Assembly (NCBI GenBank): GCA_024680445.1
Contig: JAILCJ010000197.1
Location: forward strand, 1-18,585
Reading direction: 5' to 3'
Length of the DNA stretch: 18,585 bases
From: Campylobacter sp.
Lineage (GTDB): Bacteria; Campylobacterota; Campylobacteria; Campylobacterales; Campylobacteraceae
Positions 1 to 7,928 of the stretch are shown piece by piece. Made by a program: the position numbers and the translations under genes. Under the pieces are notes generated by a model. That model had not been told where the DNA came from. It saw only the letters and a list, made by a program, of their open reading frames with translations, and did not search any database. Position 1 is the first letter of the stretch. Each line of letters starts with the position of its first letter.

Positions 1-982
1 CATCCGATAAGCCTTCGTCCAAATTTGATAAATCTTCACTTGGATTTTCATCTATATTTAGATCAGATAAACTTTCACTTGCTTTATCGCTCTCATCTGC
101 TGTCAAATCAGCCAAATTTGCGTCTAAACCTTCATCTACGCTGTCTATTTCATCAAGAGTATTTTTTATCTGTTCTATATCGTCTTTTAGGTCATCGTCT
201 AAATTTTCGTTAGCATCAAAGCTATCTTTTTCGCCTTCATCTACTTGTGGATTGCTTGGTAGTTTATCTATCTCATCAAGAACCGAGCCTATCTCGTCAA
301 TGCTTGTTTCGTCGCTTGTATTTTGCGAATCGTCTAAACTTTGCAAGTCTTCTCCGCCAAGATCGTCACTTAAATTTTTATCATCGTCAAGAGTTTTAAG
401 ATCGTCACCAAGTTCGTCTGCATCAAGAGCTGCAAGCAAATCTCTTTCGGCATTTTCATTGCCACCAAGATTATCAGTAAATGCAGTTTCTTCGCTTTCT
501 TCGCCACTATCAACGATCTCTTTTAGATCAAGACTTCCTTCTTCGGCTGTATCGCTTATTTGTCCGCCGCTATCAAGTTTTAAGTCGCCAAAATCATTAA
601 GAGAGTCGATATCGGTTAGATTATCAAAATTTTCTTCACCGCTTTCTAGTTCATCGCTTGTATTTATTTCGGTGTTTTCTGCTTCTTTTGGTTTTTGATC
701 TTCTTCAAAAATCGTTATAAATTCGGTTGGTAAAAATGGTTTTTCAAGGCAGAGTTTGTTTTCTAGCATTTTGCCACGAGGCACAAGATACATTATCTTT
801 TCACTAAAATTTTTCAGTTCTTCATCACTAGCTTGGATATCGCTATCAATGATGATAAAATCGACTTTTTCTTCTAATTCGCTTACTTCTTCAAATTCGT
901 CATAATCAGCTCCGACTTTTTCTAAACTTAGAGTTATTAGGCGTGAAACAGCCGGGTTTTTATTGATGAGTGCTACTTTCAT
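1..982 (-). CDS. Highly acidic protein with N-terminal degenerate receiver-like domain (partial, 3' end beyond window)
   Basis: The frame is open from an ATG at 982 to the left edge (about 327 codons, no stop reached). A GGAG ribosome site lies just upstream (about 989-992). Residues 1 to about 110 read like a CheY-type receiver: a beta1-like start (MKVALINKNPAVSRLI), a beta3 strand ending in Asp (VDFIIIDSD), a beta4-like MYLVPRG and a beta5 with the Lys-Pro-Phe signature (LEKPFLPTEF). The acidic pair that normally follows beta1 is replaced by Asn-Lys, so classical Mg2+-dependent phosphorylation is doubtful. The remaining 200+ residues are dominated by Asp, Glu, Ser, Leu and Asn in loose repeats such as DEIDKL, DEIDSVDEGLD and DADELGDDL, and look disordered. 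It lies directly downstream of fliR on the same strand. I recall a 'highly acidic protein' next to fliR in C. jejuni. The function is unknown; a flagellar or chemosensory link is only inferred from position. Confidence 0.85.
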   Translation of the reverse strand, partial: MKVALINKNPAVSRLITLSLEKVGADYDEFEEVSELEEKVDFIIIDSDIQASDEELKNFSEKIMYLVPRGKMLENKLCLEKPFLPTEFITIFEEDQKPKEAENTEINTSDELESGEENFDNLTDIDSLNDFGDLKLDSGGQISDTAEEGSLDLKEIVDSGEESEETAFTDNLGGNENAERDLLAALDADELGDDLKTLDDDKNLSDDLGGEDLQSLDDSQNTSDETSIDEIGSVLDEIDKLPSNPQVDEGEKDSFDANENLDDDLKDDIEQIKNTLDEIDSVDEGLDANLADLTADESDKASESLSDLNIDENPSEDLSNLDEGLSD

Positions 983-1039
983 TTAAGCTCCTTATCGTGT
1001 TGGCGTATTTTATAATATTTTGCTTTTTGCTTTACTTAA

Positions 1040-1801
1040 TCAAAAAAATAAACTCGGTAAATCATTAAATCCTTTTTGAAATAAAATGCTAAAAATTTTA
1101 AGCATTCCAGCTAAAATTGCTATCAAAATCGAAAATCCTATGGCGATCTTAATAGGGTAACCGATAACTAATAGGTTAAATTGTGGCATTGTTTTCATAA
1201 GCATTCCAAAAATTACATCAGACAATAAAGAAAGTGCGATGATAGGGAAGGCCAAGATAAAACCGAACATATAAAGGTAATATACCGCTTTTATCGTATA
1301 AGTGCCAACTCCTTCTCTTGGATAAAAATCCCCAAGAGGCAAAACATCAAGACTTGCAGCATAAAATTGTATAAGCAAATGATGTCCGTCAAAAAATAAA
1401 AATGTCAAAATGGCCATAAAATTTAAAATATTTGAAATAACTGGCGAGTTTAAGCCACTGGTTGGATCCATCACGCTAGCCATAGAAAAGCCCATAACCA
1501 TTGAAATTTGTTCGCCTGCAAAACTAAGCATAGTAAAGATAATATTTATCAAAAGTCCAGCGCAAAGCCCCAAAAGTAGCTCGCTTAATATCTCGAAAAC
1601 TAAAAAATTTATCTCGTGAGTGCTAACTTTTGCAAGTGGAAAAAATATGATGGTAAATGCCAAAACTAGCAGGGTTTTAACGGTTAGAGGAACTTGATTG
1701 TGCGAAAAAAATGGAAAAAATACGACAAGTCCGCTAAGCCTAGCAAACAATAACATAAAAGTTATCGCCCTATCGGCTCCAAAAAATTGCACAAGCTCCA
1801 T
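1040..1801 (-). CDS. fliR: Flagellar type III export apparatus protein FliR
   Basis: FliR is an inner-membrane component of the flagellar export gate (with FliP and FliQ), through which rod, hook and filament subunits pass. The 253-residue length is usual for the family. The sequence is almost wholly hydrophobic, with about six membrane segments. It has the family pattern: an N-terminal LFARLSGLVVFFPFF segment, a central stretch around GEQISMVMGFSMASVMDPTSG (about residues 96-116), and a late polar loop with MPQFNLLVIGYPIKI. The ATG at 1801 is preceded by AGAGG at about 8 bp. A TATAAT box on this strand lies about 33 bp upstream. It is 57 bp upstream of the acidic receiver-like gene and probably cotranscribed with it. 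Confidence 0.95.
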   Translation of the reverse strand: MELVQFFGADRAITFMLLFARLSGLVVFFPFFSHNQVPLTVKTLLVLAFTIIFFPLAKVSTHEINFLVFEILSELLLGLCAGLLINIIFTMLSFAGEQISMVMGFSMASVMDPTSGLNSPVISNILNFMAILTFLFFDGHHLLIQFYAASLDVLPLGDFYPREGVGTYTIKAVYYLYMFGFILAFPIIALSLLSDVIFGMLMKTMPQFNLLVIGYPIKIAIGFSILIAILAGMLKIFSILFQKGFNDLPSLFF

Positions 1802-1833
1802 TTTACCTCTTAGTTTTTAAAAATTTTTGACTA

Positions 1834-1839
1834 ATTATA
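1834..1839 (-). promoter_or_regulatory. Candidate -10 box for fliR
   Basis: The minus strand reads GGCTATAATTAG here, a perfect TATAAT, with an A-rich stretch upstream. A start of transcription about 7 bp downstream would give a leader of about 25 bases before the fliR ATG at 1801. No -35 is evident, as is usual in Campylobacter. It separates fliR from the pyrE unit. Confidence 0.5.
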
Positions 1840-1945
1840 GCCTTTTTTTGAAATTTCTATCTAAATTTTTTATTTGATATTTTTTGGTAAAAACGAATCG
1901 TGCTTAAAAATTTGCATAAAATTTATATGTTTTGATTTTTAAGCA

Positions 1946-1977
1946 TTAAAGCCAAATTTGATAGAATTTGGCTTTAA
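1946..1977 (-). terminator. Hairpin after pyrE, candidate terminator
   Basis: A perfect 13-bp inverted repeat (TTAAAGCCAAATT / AATTTGGCTTTAA) with a 6-base loop lies 11 bp beyond the pyrE stop codon. The stem ends in TTTAA on the transcript, but there is no clean U-run after it, so it is either a weak intrinsic terminator or an mRNA 3'-end stabiliser. The left arm contains the CAAATTTGAT word that recurs in this genome. Confidence 0.55.
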
Positions 1978-1987
1978 ATTTGATGAA

Positions 1988-2596
1988 TTAATTTCCTCTT
2001 GACCCCGGTTTTATAGCTTTGCTGCCATTTTTACAAAGCGGACAGAGTTCTGGGGCGTAAATTTCAAAATCAAAATTTCCTAGTGAAAATAGCGGTAAAT
2101 CGCTCGGTAATTTGGCACTTGCTTTTGCTTTGTTGCCTAGATTTGCAACCTTGCAAAAACCGCGATTTGCTAATGCCGCAAAGCCAACTACTATACCGCC
2201 TTGACTTTGTATGACTTTACTTGCTTCAAGAGCCGAACCGCCAGTGGTTATGATGTCTTCGCAAATGATAAATCTCTCGCCTTTTTTGACCTCAAAACCT
2301 CGTCTAAGCGTCATTACTGTATCTACTCTTTCTGTAAAAATAAAACGTTTTTTTGAAACTCTTGCAAGTTCATAACCGGCTAAAATTCCGCCGAGTGCTG
2401 GTGAGCAAACGCTATCAAATTTGATGCCCGATTCGTGTATAACATTTGCTAATTCTTGTGCCAACTCTCCCGCTAGACTCGGATTTTCTAGCACTTTTGC
2501 ACTTTGTAGATAAAAGCCAGAGTGGTTGCCACTACTTAGTAAAAAATGCCCTTGTAAATACGCACCATTGTCTTTATAAAGTTGCTCCAAATTCAT
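1988..2596 (-). CDS. pyrE: Orotate phosphoribosyltransferase
   Basis: Transfers phosphoribose from PRPP to orotate, giving OMP, the fifth step of de novo pyrimidine synthesis; pyrF, for the next step, is at 16427-17107. The PRPP-binding motif is at residues 111-123 ([13 protein letters not shown]), preceded by the [14 protein letters not shown] segment that supplies catalytic-loop and phosphate contacts. The 202-residue length suits a type I phosphoribosyltransferase. A CPLC pair sits near the C-terminus, so a metal or redox role there is possible. The ATG at 2596 has AAGGAG about 7 bp upstream. It is last in the secG-deacetylase-frr-pyrE unit, 73 bp after frr, and is followed by a hairpin. 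Confidence 0.95.
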   Translation of the reverse strand: MNLEQLYKDNGAYLQGHFLLSSGNHSGFYLQSAKVLENPSLAGELAQELANVIHESGIKFDSVCSPALGGILAGYELARVSKKRFIFTERVDTVMTLRRGFEVKKGERFIICEDIITTGGSALEASKVIQSQGGIVVGFAALANRGFCKVANLGNKAKASAKLPSDLPLFSLGNFDFEIYAPELCPLCKNGSKAIKPGSRGN

Positions 2597-2669
2597 CTTT
2601 ACTCCTTAAATTTTTTGCTATTTTACAATCAGTAAAACATATGACTAAAATAAATTTGGTCTTGTTTTA

Positions 2670-3227
2670 TCAAACTTTTAAAAGTTCAGTCTCTTTTTCT
2701 TTAACGATAGTATCGATCTTGGCTACAAAAGAATCGGTGATTTTTTGGACTTCTTCTTGAGCTCTTTTGCTTTCATCTTCGCTTATGGCTTTATCTTTTT
2801 CAAGCTTTTTAACTTCGTCATTTGCTTCTTTTCGCACATTTCTTATGCTAACTTTTGCTTTTTCGCCAAAGGCCTTTGCATGTTTGGCATTTTCTTGTCT
2901 TTGCTCGTGTGTCATAGGCGGGAAAAAGAGTTTAACGCATTCGCCGTCAGAATTCGGATTTACACCGATATTTGCAGCTTGGATAGCACCAGAAATGACT
3001 TTTATCATGGATTTTTCCCAAGGAGTAATGCTTATGGTTGAAGCGTCTGTGGCAAGGACGGTTGCTACCTGATTTAGCGGAGTTTGCGTACCATAATAAT
3101 CAACAAAGATATTATCAAGTATGCTTATATTTACTTTGCCGGTACGAATCGTGCCAAAGTCTCTGCGAAGTGCCGCGATAGCCTTTTCGCTGTTTTCTTT
3201 TTGTTTGTCATAAATGCTATTCAACAT
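2670..3227 (-). CDS. frr: Ribosome recycling factor
   Basis: Splits the post-termination ribosome together with EF-G in the cytoplasm. The length (185 residues) and the pattern are typical: an N-terminal helix with [13 protein letters not shown], a small beta domain with [15 protein letters not shown], then [13 protein letters not shown], and a long C-terminal two-helix bundle with [18 protein letters not shown]. The start at 3227 overlaps the end of the upstream deacetylase gene by 11 bp, so translation is probably coupled. Confidence 0.97.
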   Translation of the reverse strand: MLNSIYDKQKENSEKAIAALRRDFGTIRTGKVNISILDNIFVDYYGTQTPLNQVATVLATDASTISITPWEKSMIKVISGAIQAANIGVNPNSDGECVKLFFPPMTHEQRQENAKHAKAFGEKAKVSIRNVRKEANDEVKKLEKDKAISEDESKRAQEEVQKITDSFVAKIDTIVKEKETELLKV

Positions 3228-4179
3228 TATTTATATCCTTTACGAGAATTTTTGTTGTAGTTTTTTTACCGATTTTTAGTGAAATTCGAGTTTTATATCT
3301 ATCAAGCGGTCTTGGAAATTTATAATAAAACACTCCATTTTTTACTGGCATTTTTACATAATCTCTTTGTCCGGTAATAAAAAATTTAGCCTTAGTTGCG
3401 TTTAAATCATCAAATTTGATGCTTATTTCATCTAAAATTTGACTTTTTTTGTAAAATTCTGAAAAAGTCCACTCGGCGTCAAGATATTCATCAGCCAAGG
3501 CAACTTTTAGTTCGGTTTCGTCTTTTAGCGGTGTGCGATAAAGGTCGAATCTATCGCTTTTGCCAGAAACTGCACCGCTGTTTTGGTTAAGCAAGGCTTC
3601 AAAACCAAAAGATTTTGCCTTGTCAAGAACCTTTTGGTCGTATTCGCCGTAAGGGTAGGCGAAGTATTTTGGCTTATAACCCATATATTTTTCAAAAGTA
3701 GCCACTCCATCATTAAAATCTTGAGTTAATTTTTCATCATTTAGTCCAACCATGTGCGGATGAGCGTAAGAGTGGTATTGCACGTCACCAAATTTAAGCA
3801 CTTCTTTTATCTGATCGAAATTCATATAATCGCCGTATCTTTTTGAACTTGCCTCGACATAGACAAAAAGTGTAAATGGAAAATTATACTCTGCAAAGAC
3901 TGGCAAACCACGGTAATAAAAGCTTTTGTATCCGTCATCGATAACTAAGGCTATCCATTTTTTAGGAATTTCTTCGCCGTTTTTTAATCTTTCGACTATT
4001 TTTGATAAAGGTACGACAGTGTAACCATTTAGTATAAAATAGTCAAAATGTTTGCGTAAAATTTTAGTTGAGATATTTGAACTTTTATGCCTCGGATCGT
4101 CAAAGCGGTGATACACAAAAATGTGTGCATCCGCTAAGATAAAGTTAAAAATTAAAAGTAGAGCTAAAATATAACGCAT
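3217..4179 (-). CDS. Secreted polysaccharide deacetylase (NodB/CE4-type)
   Basis: The sequence begins with a cleavable signal peptide ([18 protein letters not shown]), placing it in the periplasm or envelope. The NodB-type domain spans about residues 20-215. It has the metal/base aspartates in VIDDGY (D81, D82), the metal-binding HSYAH (H136, H140) and an active-site YPYG motif at 175-178. YPYG in place of RxPY resembles PgaB/IcaB-type N-deacetylases of poly-N-acetylglucosamine. Such enzymes remove N-acetyl groups from glycans; the actual substrate cannot be told from sequence. About 100 C-terminal residues appear beta-rich and are unassigned. The start overlaps the secG stop by 1 bp and the end overlaps frr by 11 bp, so it is embedded in an otherwise housekeeping operon. 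Confidence 0.85.
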   Translation of the reverse strand: MRYILALLLIFNFILADAHIFVYHRFDDPRHKSSNISTKILRKHFDYFILNGYTVVPLSKIVERLKNGEEIPKKWIALVIDDGYKSFYYRGLPVFAEYNFPFTLFVYVEASSKRYGDYMNFDQIKEVLKFGDVQYHSYAHPHMVGLNDEKLTQDFNDGVATFEKYMGYKPKYFAYPYGEYDQKVLDKAKSFGFEALLNQNSGAVSGKSDRFDLYRTPLKDETELKVALADEYLDAEWTFSEFYKKSQILDEISIKFDDLNATKAKFFITGQRDYVKMPVKNGVFYYKFPRPLDRYKTRISLKIGKKTTTKILVKDINNVE

Positions 4180-4544
4180 TATTTATTTGATGTTTGCGGA
4201 GCCGCTGGGACAGTTGGTGTCACCGGTGCTTGTGGTACTGATTTAGCCGGAATAGTTTGATTTTGCGAAGCTTTTTGTATAACCGAATCGATATTTACGC
4301 TATCTATAATAGAGCGACGCATTTCTTTGTTATAACTATAACCAAGTATGAGCGTGTTTGCGACAAAAAGTATAGCAAGTATAAAGGTGAATTTTGCTAA
4401 AAATCCAGCTGGACCTTTTGCACCAAACAAGCTTTCATTGCTACCGCTATATGCGCCTAGACCGATAGATGAGCTTTTTTGTAATAAAACAGCAACAGTT
4501 ATAACTACAGCTAAGATAAACTGTAAAATCAAAAATATATTCAC
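4179..4544 (-). CDS. secG: Protein translocase subunit SecG
   Basis: SecG is a small non-essential subunit of the SecYEG inner-membrane channel. It is 121 residues with two membrane helices (about 2-18 and 50-70). Between them is the family glycine/serine loop (SIGLGAYSGSNESLFGAKGP), then FLAKFTFILA. The C-terminal tail is rich in Pro, Ala, Thr and Gln. The start is a GTG at 4544 with AAAAGGA about 7 bp upstream; no ATG fits better. A clear TATAAT box lies 30 bp upstream, making this the first gene of the unit. Confidence 0.93.
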   Translation of the reverse strand: MNIFLILQFILAVVITVAVLLQKSSSIGLGAYSGSNESLFGAKGPAGFLAKFTFILAILFVANTLILGYSYNKEMRRSIIDSVNIDSVIQKASQNQTIPAKSVPQAPVTPTVPAAPQTSNK

Positions 4545-4573
4545 GAAATTTCCTTTTAAAAAAATTGTTTGGG

Positions 4574-4579
4574 ATTATA
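4574..4579 (-). promoter_or_regulatory. -10 box of the secG-deacetylase-frr-pyrE unit
   Basis: The minus strand reads TTTTTTGTATAATCCC: a perfect TATAAT with the T-run and G just upstream that is common in Campylobacter sigma-70 promoters. The implied leader to the secG GTG is about 22 bases. It sits in the 57-bp gap between secG and the ThiD2-like gene, so the two can be transcribed separately. Confidence 0.65.
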
Positions 4580-4601
4580 CAAAAAAGCTTTTTAATCTAG
4601 G

Positions 4602-4976
4602 CTAAATTTGCTTTTCTAGTTCATAAAGTTCGTATCTGATTGATTTAAAAAGTTCGGAATTTTTTGTATCAAAAAGTTTAAAGCACTCTTCAAGAACCCT
4701 TGCACTTTCTTGGGCGCGTTTAAAATTTGCGATAATGATAGCATCAAGATTTTCTCGTTTTTGTTCGCTTTTAGTGCTTTGTTTTAGCACATCGCTAAGA
4801 CTATCACGATATTTTATAAATTCTTTTTGATCGATTTTGCATTTGTGGCGTATAGCCTTGATAGCATAGGCGGTTTGTTTGTCGTCAAAGACATAACGTT
4901 TTATATCTTCGACGACTCTAAGACCTTCGCGTAATCTATTTAAATTTGCATCAATTACGCGATAAATTTTATTCAT
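4602..4976 (-). CDS. ThiD2-type protein (hydroxymethylpyrimidine phosphate kinase family), stand-alone
   Basis: The 124-residue protein matches the domain usually fused to the N-terminus of thiamin-phosphate synthase ThiE. It has the opening YRVIDANLNRLREGLRVVED, then IRHKCK, and then the segment around KRENLDAIIIANFKRAQESARVLEE (about residues 73-97). That domain has been described as ThiD2, a kinase making HMP-pyrophosphate for thiamin synthesis that replaces classical ThiD. Here it stands alone with no ThiE part. It overlaps the end of the upstream Bax-inhibitor gene by 8 bp, so translation is likely coupled. Family assignment is fairly secure; activity is inferred. Confidence 0.8.
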   Translation of the reverse strand: MNKIYRVIDANLNRLREGLRVVEDIKRYVFDDKQTAYAIKAIRHKCKIDQKEFIKYRDSLSDVLKQSTKSEQKRENLDAIIIANFKRAQESARVLEECFKLFDTKNSELFKSIRYELYELEKQI

Positions 4977-5679
4977 CTCTACCGAAAATTCCTAAAATTT
5001 GTAGTAAAGAAGTAAAGAGGTTAACGAAGTCAAGATAAAGCGCAACCGCACCTTCAACCGGAGTTTCGTAATTTCCTCTGATGATATTTTGTGTATCATA
5101 AAGTATGTAAGCACTAAATAAAATAGCAGCTACACTTGCGATAACTAACTGAAACACAGGGCTTTGTGTAAAGATATTTATCAAACTAGCTACGATAACA
5201 ACTATAAGTGTGATAAGAAGCATTTTACCCATAGTTGTAAAATCGCGTTTTGTATTCATGGCAAAAACACTAAGTCCGGCAAAAGCAACTGTTGTTAAAC
5301 CAAAGGCTTGGGCTACTATACTAGCACCACTTGGCATATGTAAAATACTTGAAAGCAACGGAGTTAGCGTCAAACCGCTTACAAAAGTAAAGGCAAAAAG
5401 CAAGATCAAATTTATACCTTCTTTGCGTTTTGCAACCATCAAACCAAACAAAAGTGCAAATTCAAGTATGACTAGCCCCCAAAACATAAAACTACTTTGT
5501 GCAAAATATCCAGCCAATGAATATATGCCTACATATGCACCCGCTGTTGCTGCAAGCAAAGAAGCTGCAAAAAGTTGGTAAGTTCGTTTAATAAAACTAC
5601 TTAAATCGCTTTGAGCGTATGAGCCTAATTCGCTTTCATAGCTTTCATCGCTTATGCGATCTCTGTTGTATAAACTCAT
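4969..5679 (-). CDS. Bax inhibitor-1/YccA (TMBIM) family membrane protein
   Basis: A 236-residue protein with about seven membrane segments. The N-terminus is soluble (SYAQSDLSSFIKRTYQLFA), and the C-terminus shows the family signature AVALYLDFVNLFTSLLQILG (about residues 211-230). Bacterial members include YbhL/YccA, which interact with FtsH or act as pH-dependent Ca2+ leak channels; the role of this one is unknown. The ATG at 5679 is preceded by AAGGAG. A TAAAAT box lies about 30 bp upstream in a region shared with the divergent mscS-type gene. In C. jejuni, as I recall, this gene is also beside frr-secG and an MscS-family gene. Confidence 0.9.
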   Translation of the reverse strand: MSLYNRDRISDESYESELGSYAQSDLSSFIKRTYQLFAASLLAATAGAYVGIYSLAGYFAQSSFMFWGLVILEFALLFGLMVAKRKEGINLILLFAFTFVSGLTLTPLLSSILHMPSGASIVAQAFGLTTVAFAGLSVFAMNTKRDFTTMGKMLLITLIVVIVASLINIFTQSPVFQLVIASVAAILFSAYILYDTQNIIRGNYETPVEGAVALYLDFVNLFTSLLQILGIFGRDE

Positions 5680-5706
5680 TTTTTCTCCTTGTAAATTTTT
5701 TCGTGT

Positions 5707-5712
5707 ATTTTA
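5707..5712 (-). promoter_or_regulatory. Candidate -10 box for the Bax-inhibitor/ThiD2-like pair
   Basis: The minus strand reads TTTTTTGATTAAAATACAC, a TAAAAT box behind a T-run, about 28 bp before the ATG at 5679. It is weaker than the opposing plus-strand TATAAT at 5792. Confidence 0.4.
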
Positions 5713-5791
5713 ATCAAAAAATAGTAAATATCGTTTAAAAATAAACTTAAATTCTTTCTAAATTTTTTCTTACAGATTTAAGATTTTTTGG

Positions 5792-5797
5792 TATAAT
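5792..5797 (+). promoter_or_regulatory. -10 box of the mscS-type unit
   Basis: The plus strand reads GATTTTTTGGTATAATTGC, a perfect TATAAT with a T-run and GG upstream. With the ATG at 5892 the leader would be about 88 bases, longer than at most genes here, leaving room for post-transcriptional control. I see no recognisable riboswitch in it. Confidence 0.65.
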
Positions 5798-5891
5798 TGC
5801 GAACTTTGCAGATAAAATTTCAAGTTGAAATTTGTCTAAAAGCACGAAATTTTCGAGCTTAACACAAAATTTAAATTTAGGGGCAAACAAA

Positions 5892-7775
5892 ATGAGAAGC
5901 TTAATCTTAGCATTTATTTTAATGTTAAATCTTTTTGCACAAGATGCAAATTCTACTTCAAAAAATCATGTTTATGACATCACCAAACAAATTCAGCAGC
6001 TAAATTCGCAAATCAGACTTTTACAGGCTCAAAGCGACAGTAATTTGACTGCAAATAAATCAAATTTGATAAGTTTAAACGATAAAAAAGCCGAACTTTT
6101 AGATCAAATTCCTTCTGCTATTATGCAAATCGTAGTAAAACCCAAGGATTTGCAAAAATTTCAAAAACACAAAGCCATGCTTGAAACAAATGTAGCAAGG
6201 TATGAAAAATCAGGCAACAAAAAACTTTATGCCAAAAACGCTATCAATCTTGAAGCCATGAAAATAGGCGAAGCGTATTTTTCAACGCTTATAAAACTTG
6301 AAGAAATGTTTGAAAAGGGTTCAAAAGTTGGCGGCATAAAAGAACTTTTAGAAGAAGGACTTTTAAATATCCAAACCGATTCTTATGCAAGCATAAATCT
6401 TTTAAAAGAAAATTTAGGGGATTTGACCTTAGAATTTGAAGCAGAATTTACAAAGCTAGAAGGCTTTAAACTTGCCGCAGAAGAGGTTTTGTCTTATCTA
6501 AAAGCAAATGCTGATTTACTTAGTTCAAATCTTATTTTTGCAGATATAAATTTGAAAAATGCCCTTGATTTTATCAACGATAAATTACCTTTTGGCAATG
6601 CCAAAATCAACTTTGGCAAAATTTTGCTTATAGTTATAATTTTTGTATTTTTCGTATCATTTACACAAATTTTAGCCAAACTTACTTATTGGTTCATCTC
6701 TCTTTTTAGCAAATCAAATACAAATAACAATCTTAAAAATCAAATCATGCAAATAGTTCGCAAACCTATAACTTGCCTACTTATCGTGTATGCTTTAAAC
6801 ATTTGTATAGGTATAGCATATTACCCAACTCCAACTCCGATTAAAATAGCAAATATCTTTTCTATAATTTATATCATTTCTGTAACTTGGCTAGTTTTAA
6901 CCATTTTAAATGGTTATGGCATGCTTTTTATCAGCGAATTAACCAAAAAAAGTGGCAGAAAAGAAGTGGTAAATTTGGTATTAAAATTTTTATATATTTT
7001 AATAGTTATCGTTGCTATTTTGATGATATTAGCAAGACTTGGCTTTGATATCTCCGCCATCATCGCTTCTCTTGGTATAGGCGGTTTGGCTGTGGCATTT
7101 GCCGCAAAAGACATTATCGCAAATTTCTTTGCCTCTGTTATGCTTTTGCTTGATAATTCTTTTTCGCAAGGCGATCACATAGTTTGCGGCTCTATCGAAG
7201 GCGTAGTTGTCGAGATAGGACTTAGAAACACTTCTATACGAAGTTTTGATAACTCTCTTATCTTTGTACCAAATTCAAATTTGGCAAGCGAACCTATCAT
7301 AAACTGGTCAAGAAGACATCTTGGTCGTGCAATTTCTTTGGTTATAGGACTTACCTATGCTTCAAAATCTGAACAAATCGTTAAATGCATACAAGACATT
7401 AAAGCCATGCTCGCTTCTCATCCAGATATTTCAAATGCTCAAGACACTGAAAGTTATAAAAATCAGCACGCACATTTAAATTTCAGAAGAAACATCGTTA
7501 GCATAGATGATCTTGCTGGTTATAAAAGTGAAATTTTTGTAAATTTAGATAACCTAAATGCAAGTTCTATAGACATTGCGATTTATTGTTTTACAAAAAG
7601 TATTGTAAAAAATGATTATTTACAGATAAAACAAGATATAATACTAAAAGTGATGCAAATCGTAGAACAAAATGGTCTAAGTTTTGCATTTCCAAGTCAA
7701 AGTCTTTATGTTGAAAATAGCGAAATTCCGCTTGCTCTTTGCAGAAAAGGCAATGATATCTTAAAAAAAGGATAG
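5892..7775 (+). CDS. Large MscS-family mechanosensitive channel with periplasmic coiled-coil domain
   Basis: I chose the ATG at 5892 (627 residues), because AGGGG lies 8 bp upstream and it begins a signal peptide (MRSLILAFILMLNLFAQDA). A TTG at 5832 in the same frame lacks both. Residues about 25-235 are polar and helical, probably a periplasmic coiled-coil. Five membrane segments follow (about 242-262, 292-310, 318-340, 360-382 and the pore helix 388-425). The pore helix has the MscS pattern of small residues (SLGIGGLAVAFAAKDIIANF), then LLLDNSFSQGDHI. The beta domain follows with GSIEGVVVEIGLRNTSIRSF and FVPNSNL. MscS channels open on membrane tension to release solutes in hypo-osmotic shock. 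Downstream are a tiny acidic protein (3-bp gap) and two diguanylate cyclases. Confidence 0.92.
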   Translation: MRSLILAFILMLNLFAQDANSTSKNHVYDITKQIQQLNSQIRLLQAQSDSNLTANKSNLISLNDKKAELLDQIPSAIMQIVVKPKDLQKFQKHKAMLETNVARYEKSGNKKLYAKNAINLEAMKIGEAYFSTLIKLEEMFEKGSKVGGIKELLEEGLLNIQTDSYASINLLKENLGDLTLEFEAEFTKLEGFKLAAEEVLSYLKANADLLSSNLIFADINLKNALDFINDKLPFGNAKINFGKILLIVIIFVFFVSFTQILAKLTYWFISLFSKSNTNNNLKNQIMQIVRKPITCLLIVYALNICIGIAYYPTPTPIKIANIFSIIYIISVTWLVLTILNGYGMLFISELTKKSGRKEVVNLVLKFLYILIVIVAILMILARLGFDISAIIASLGIGGLAVAFAAKDIIANFFASVMLLLDNSFSQGDHIVCGSIEGVVVEIGLRNTSIRSFDNSLIFVPNSNLASEPIINWSRRHLGRAISLVIGLTYASKSEQIVKCIQDIKAMLASHPDISNAQDTESYKNQHAHLNFRRNIVSIDDLAGYKSEIFVNLDNLNASSIDIAIYCFTKSIVKNDYLQIKQDIILKVMQIVEQNGLSFAFPSQSLYVENSEIPLALCRKGNDILKKG

Positions 7776-7778
7776 AAA

Positions 7779-7928
7779 ATGGACGATTTCGAAAATGATG
7801 ATTTAGAGTATGAAAACGACATTTTGGACGAAATGAACGATTATTCTCAAAGCTACAATTACGACGAAAACGATTACGATTACGACGATGGTAGCGATGA
7901 GGATGAATATGGTTATGACGAATACTGA
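7779..7928 (+). CDS. Tiny highly acidic protein (49 residues)
   Basis: The ATG is 3 bp after the mscS-type stop, with AGGA 6 bp upstream. The frame runs 49 codons to TGA. It contains 15 Asp, 8 Glu, 9 Tyr and 5 Asn, with no Lys, Arg or His. The second half is a D/Y/E repeat (YNYDENDYDYDDGSDEDEYG). No signal peptide or membrane segment. Its 3' end overlaps the start region of the next gene in another frame, and its own codons supply the GAGGA that serves that gene's start, so it may couple translation from the channel gene to the cyclase gene. I do not recognise a family. It could be a peptide that binds cations or basic partners, or a translational leader. The ribosome site and spacing make expression likely; function is unknown. 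Confidence 0.7.
   Translation: MDDFENDDLEYENDILDEMNDYSQSYNYDENDYDYDDGSDEDEYGYDEY

Noticed and set aside
252..698. Serine-rich plus-strand ORF of 148 codons
   Set aside because: It is the shadow of the acidic minus-strand gene; Asp/Glu codons read in reverse give Ser/Leu-rich frames, and it has no ribosome site.
5832..5891. N-terminal extension of the mscS-type protein from a TTG
   Set aside because: No Shine-Dalgarno precedes the TTG, while the ATG at 5892 has AGGGG at 8 bp and begins a signal peptide.
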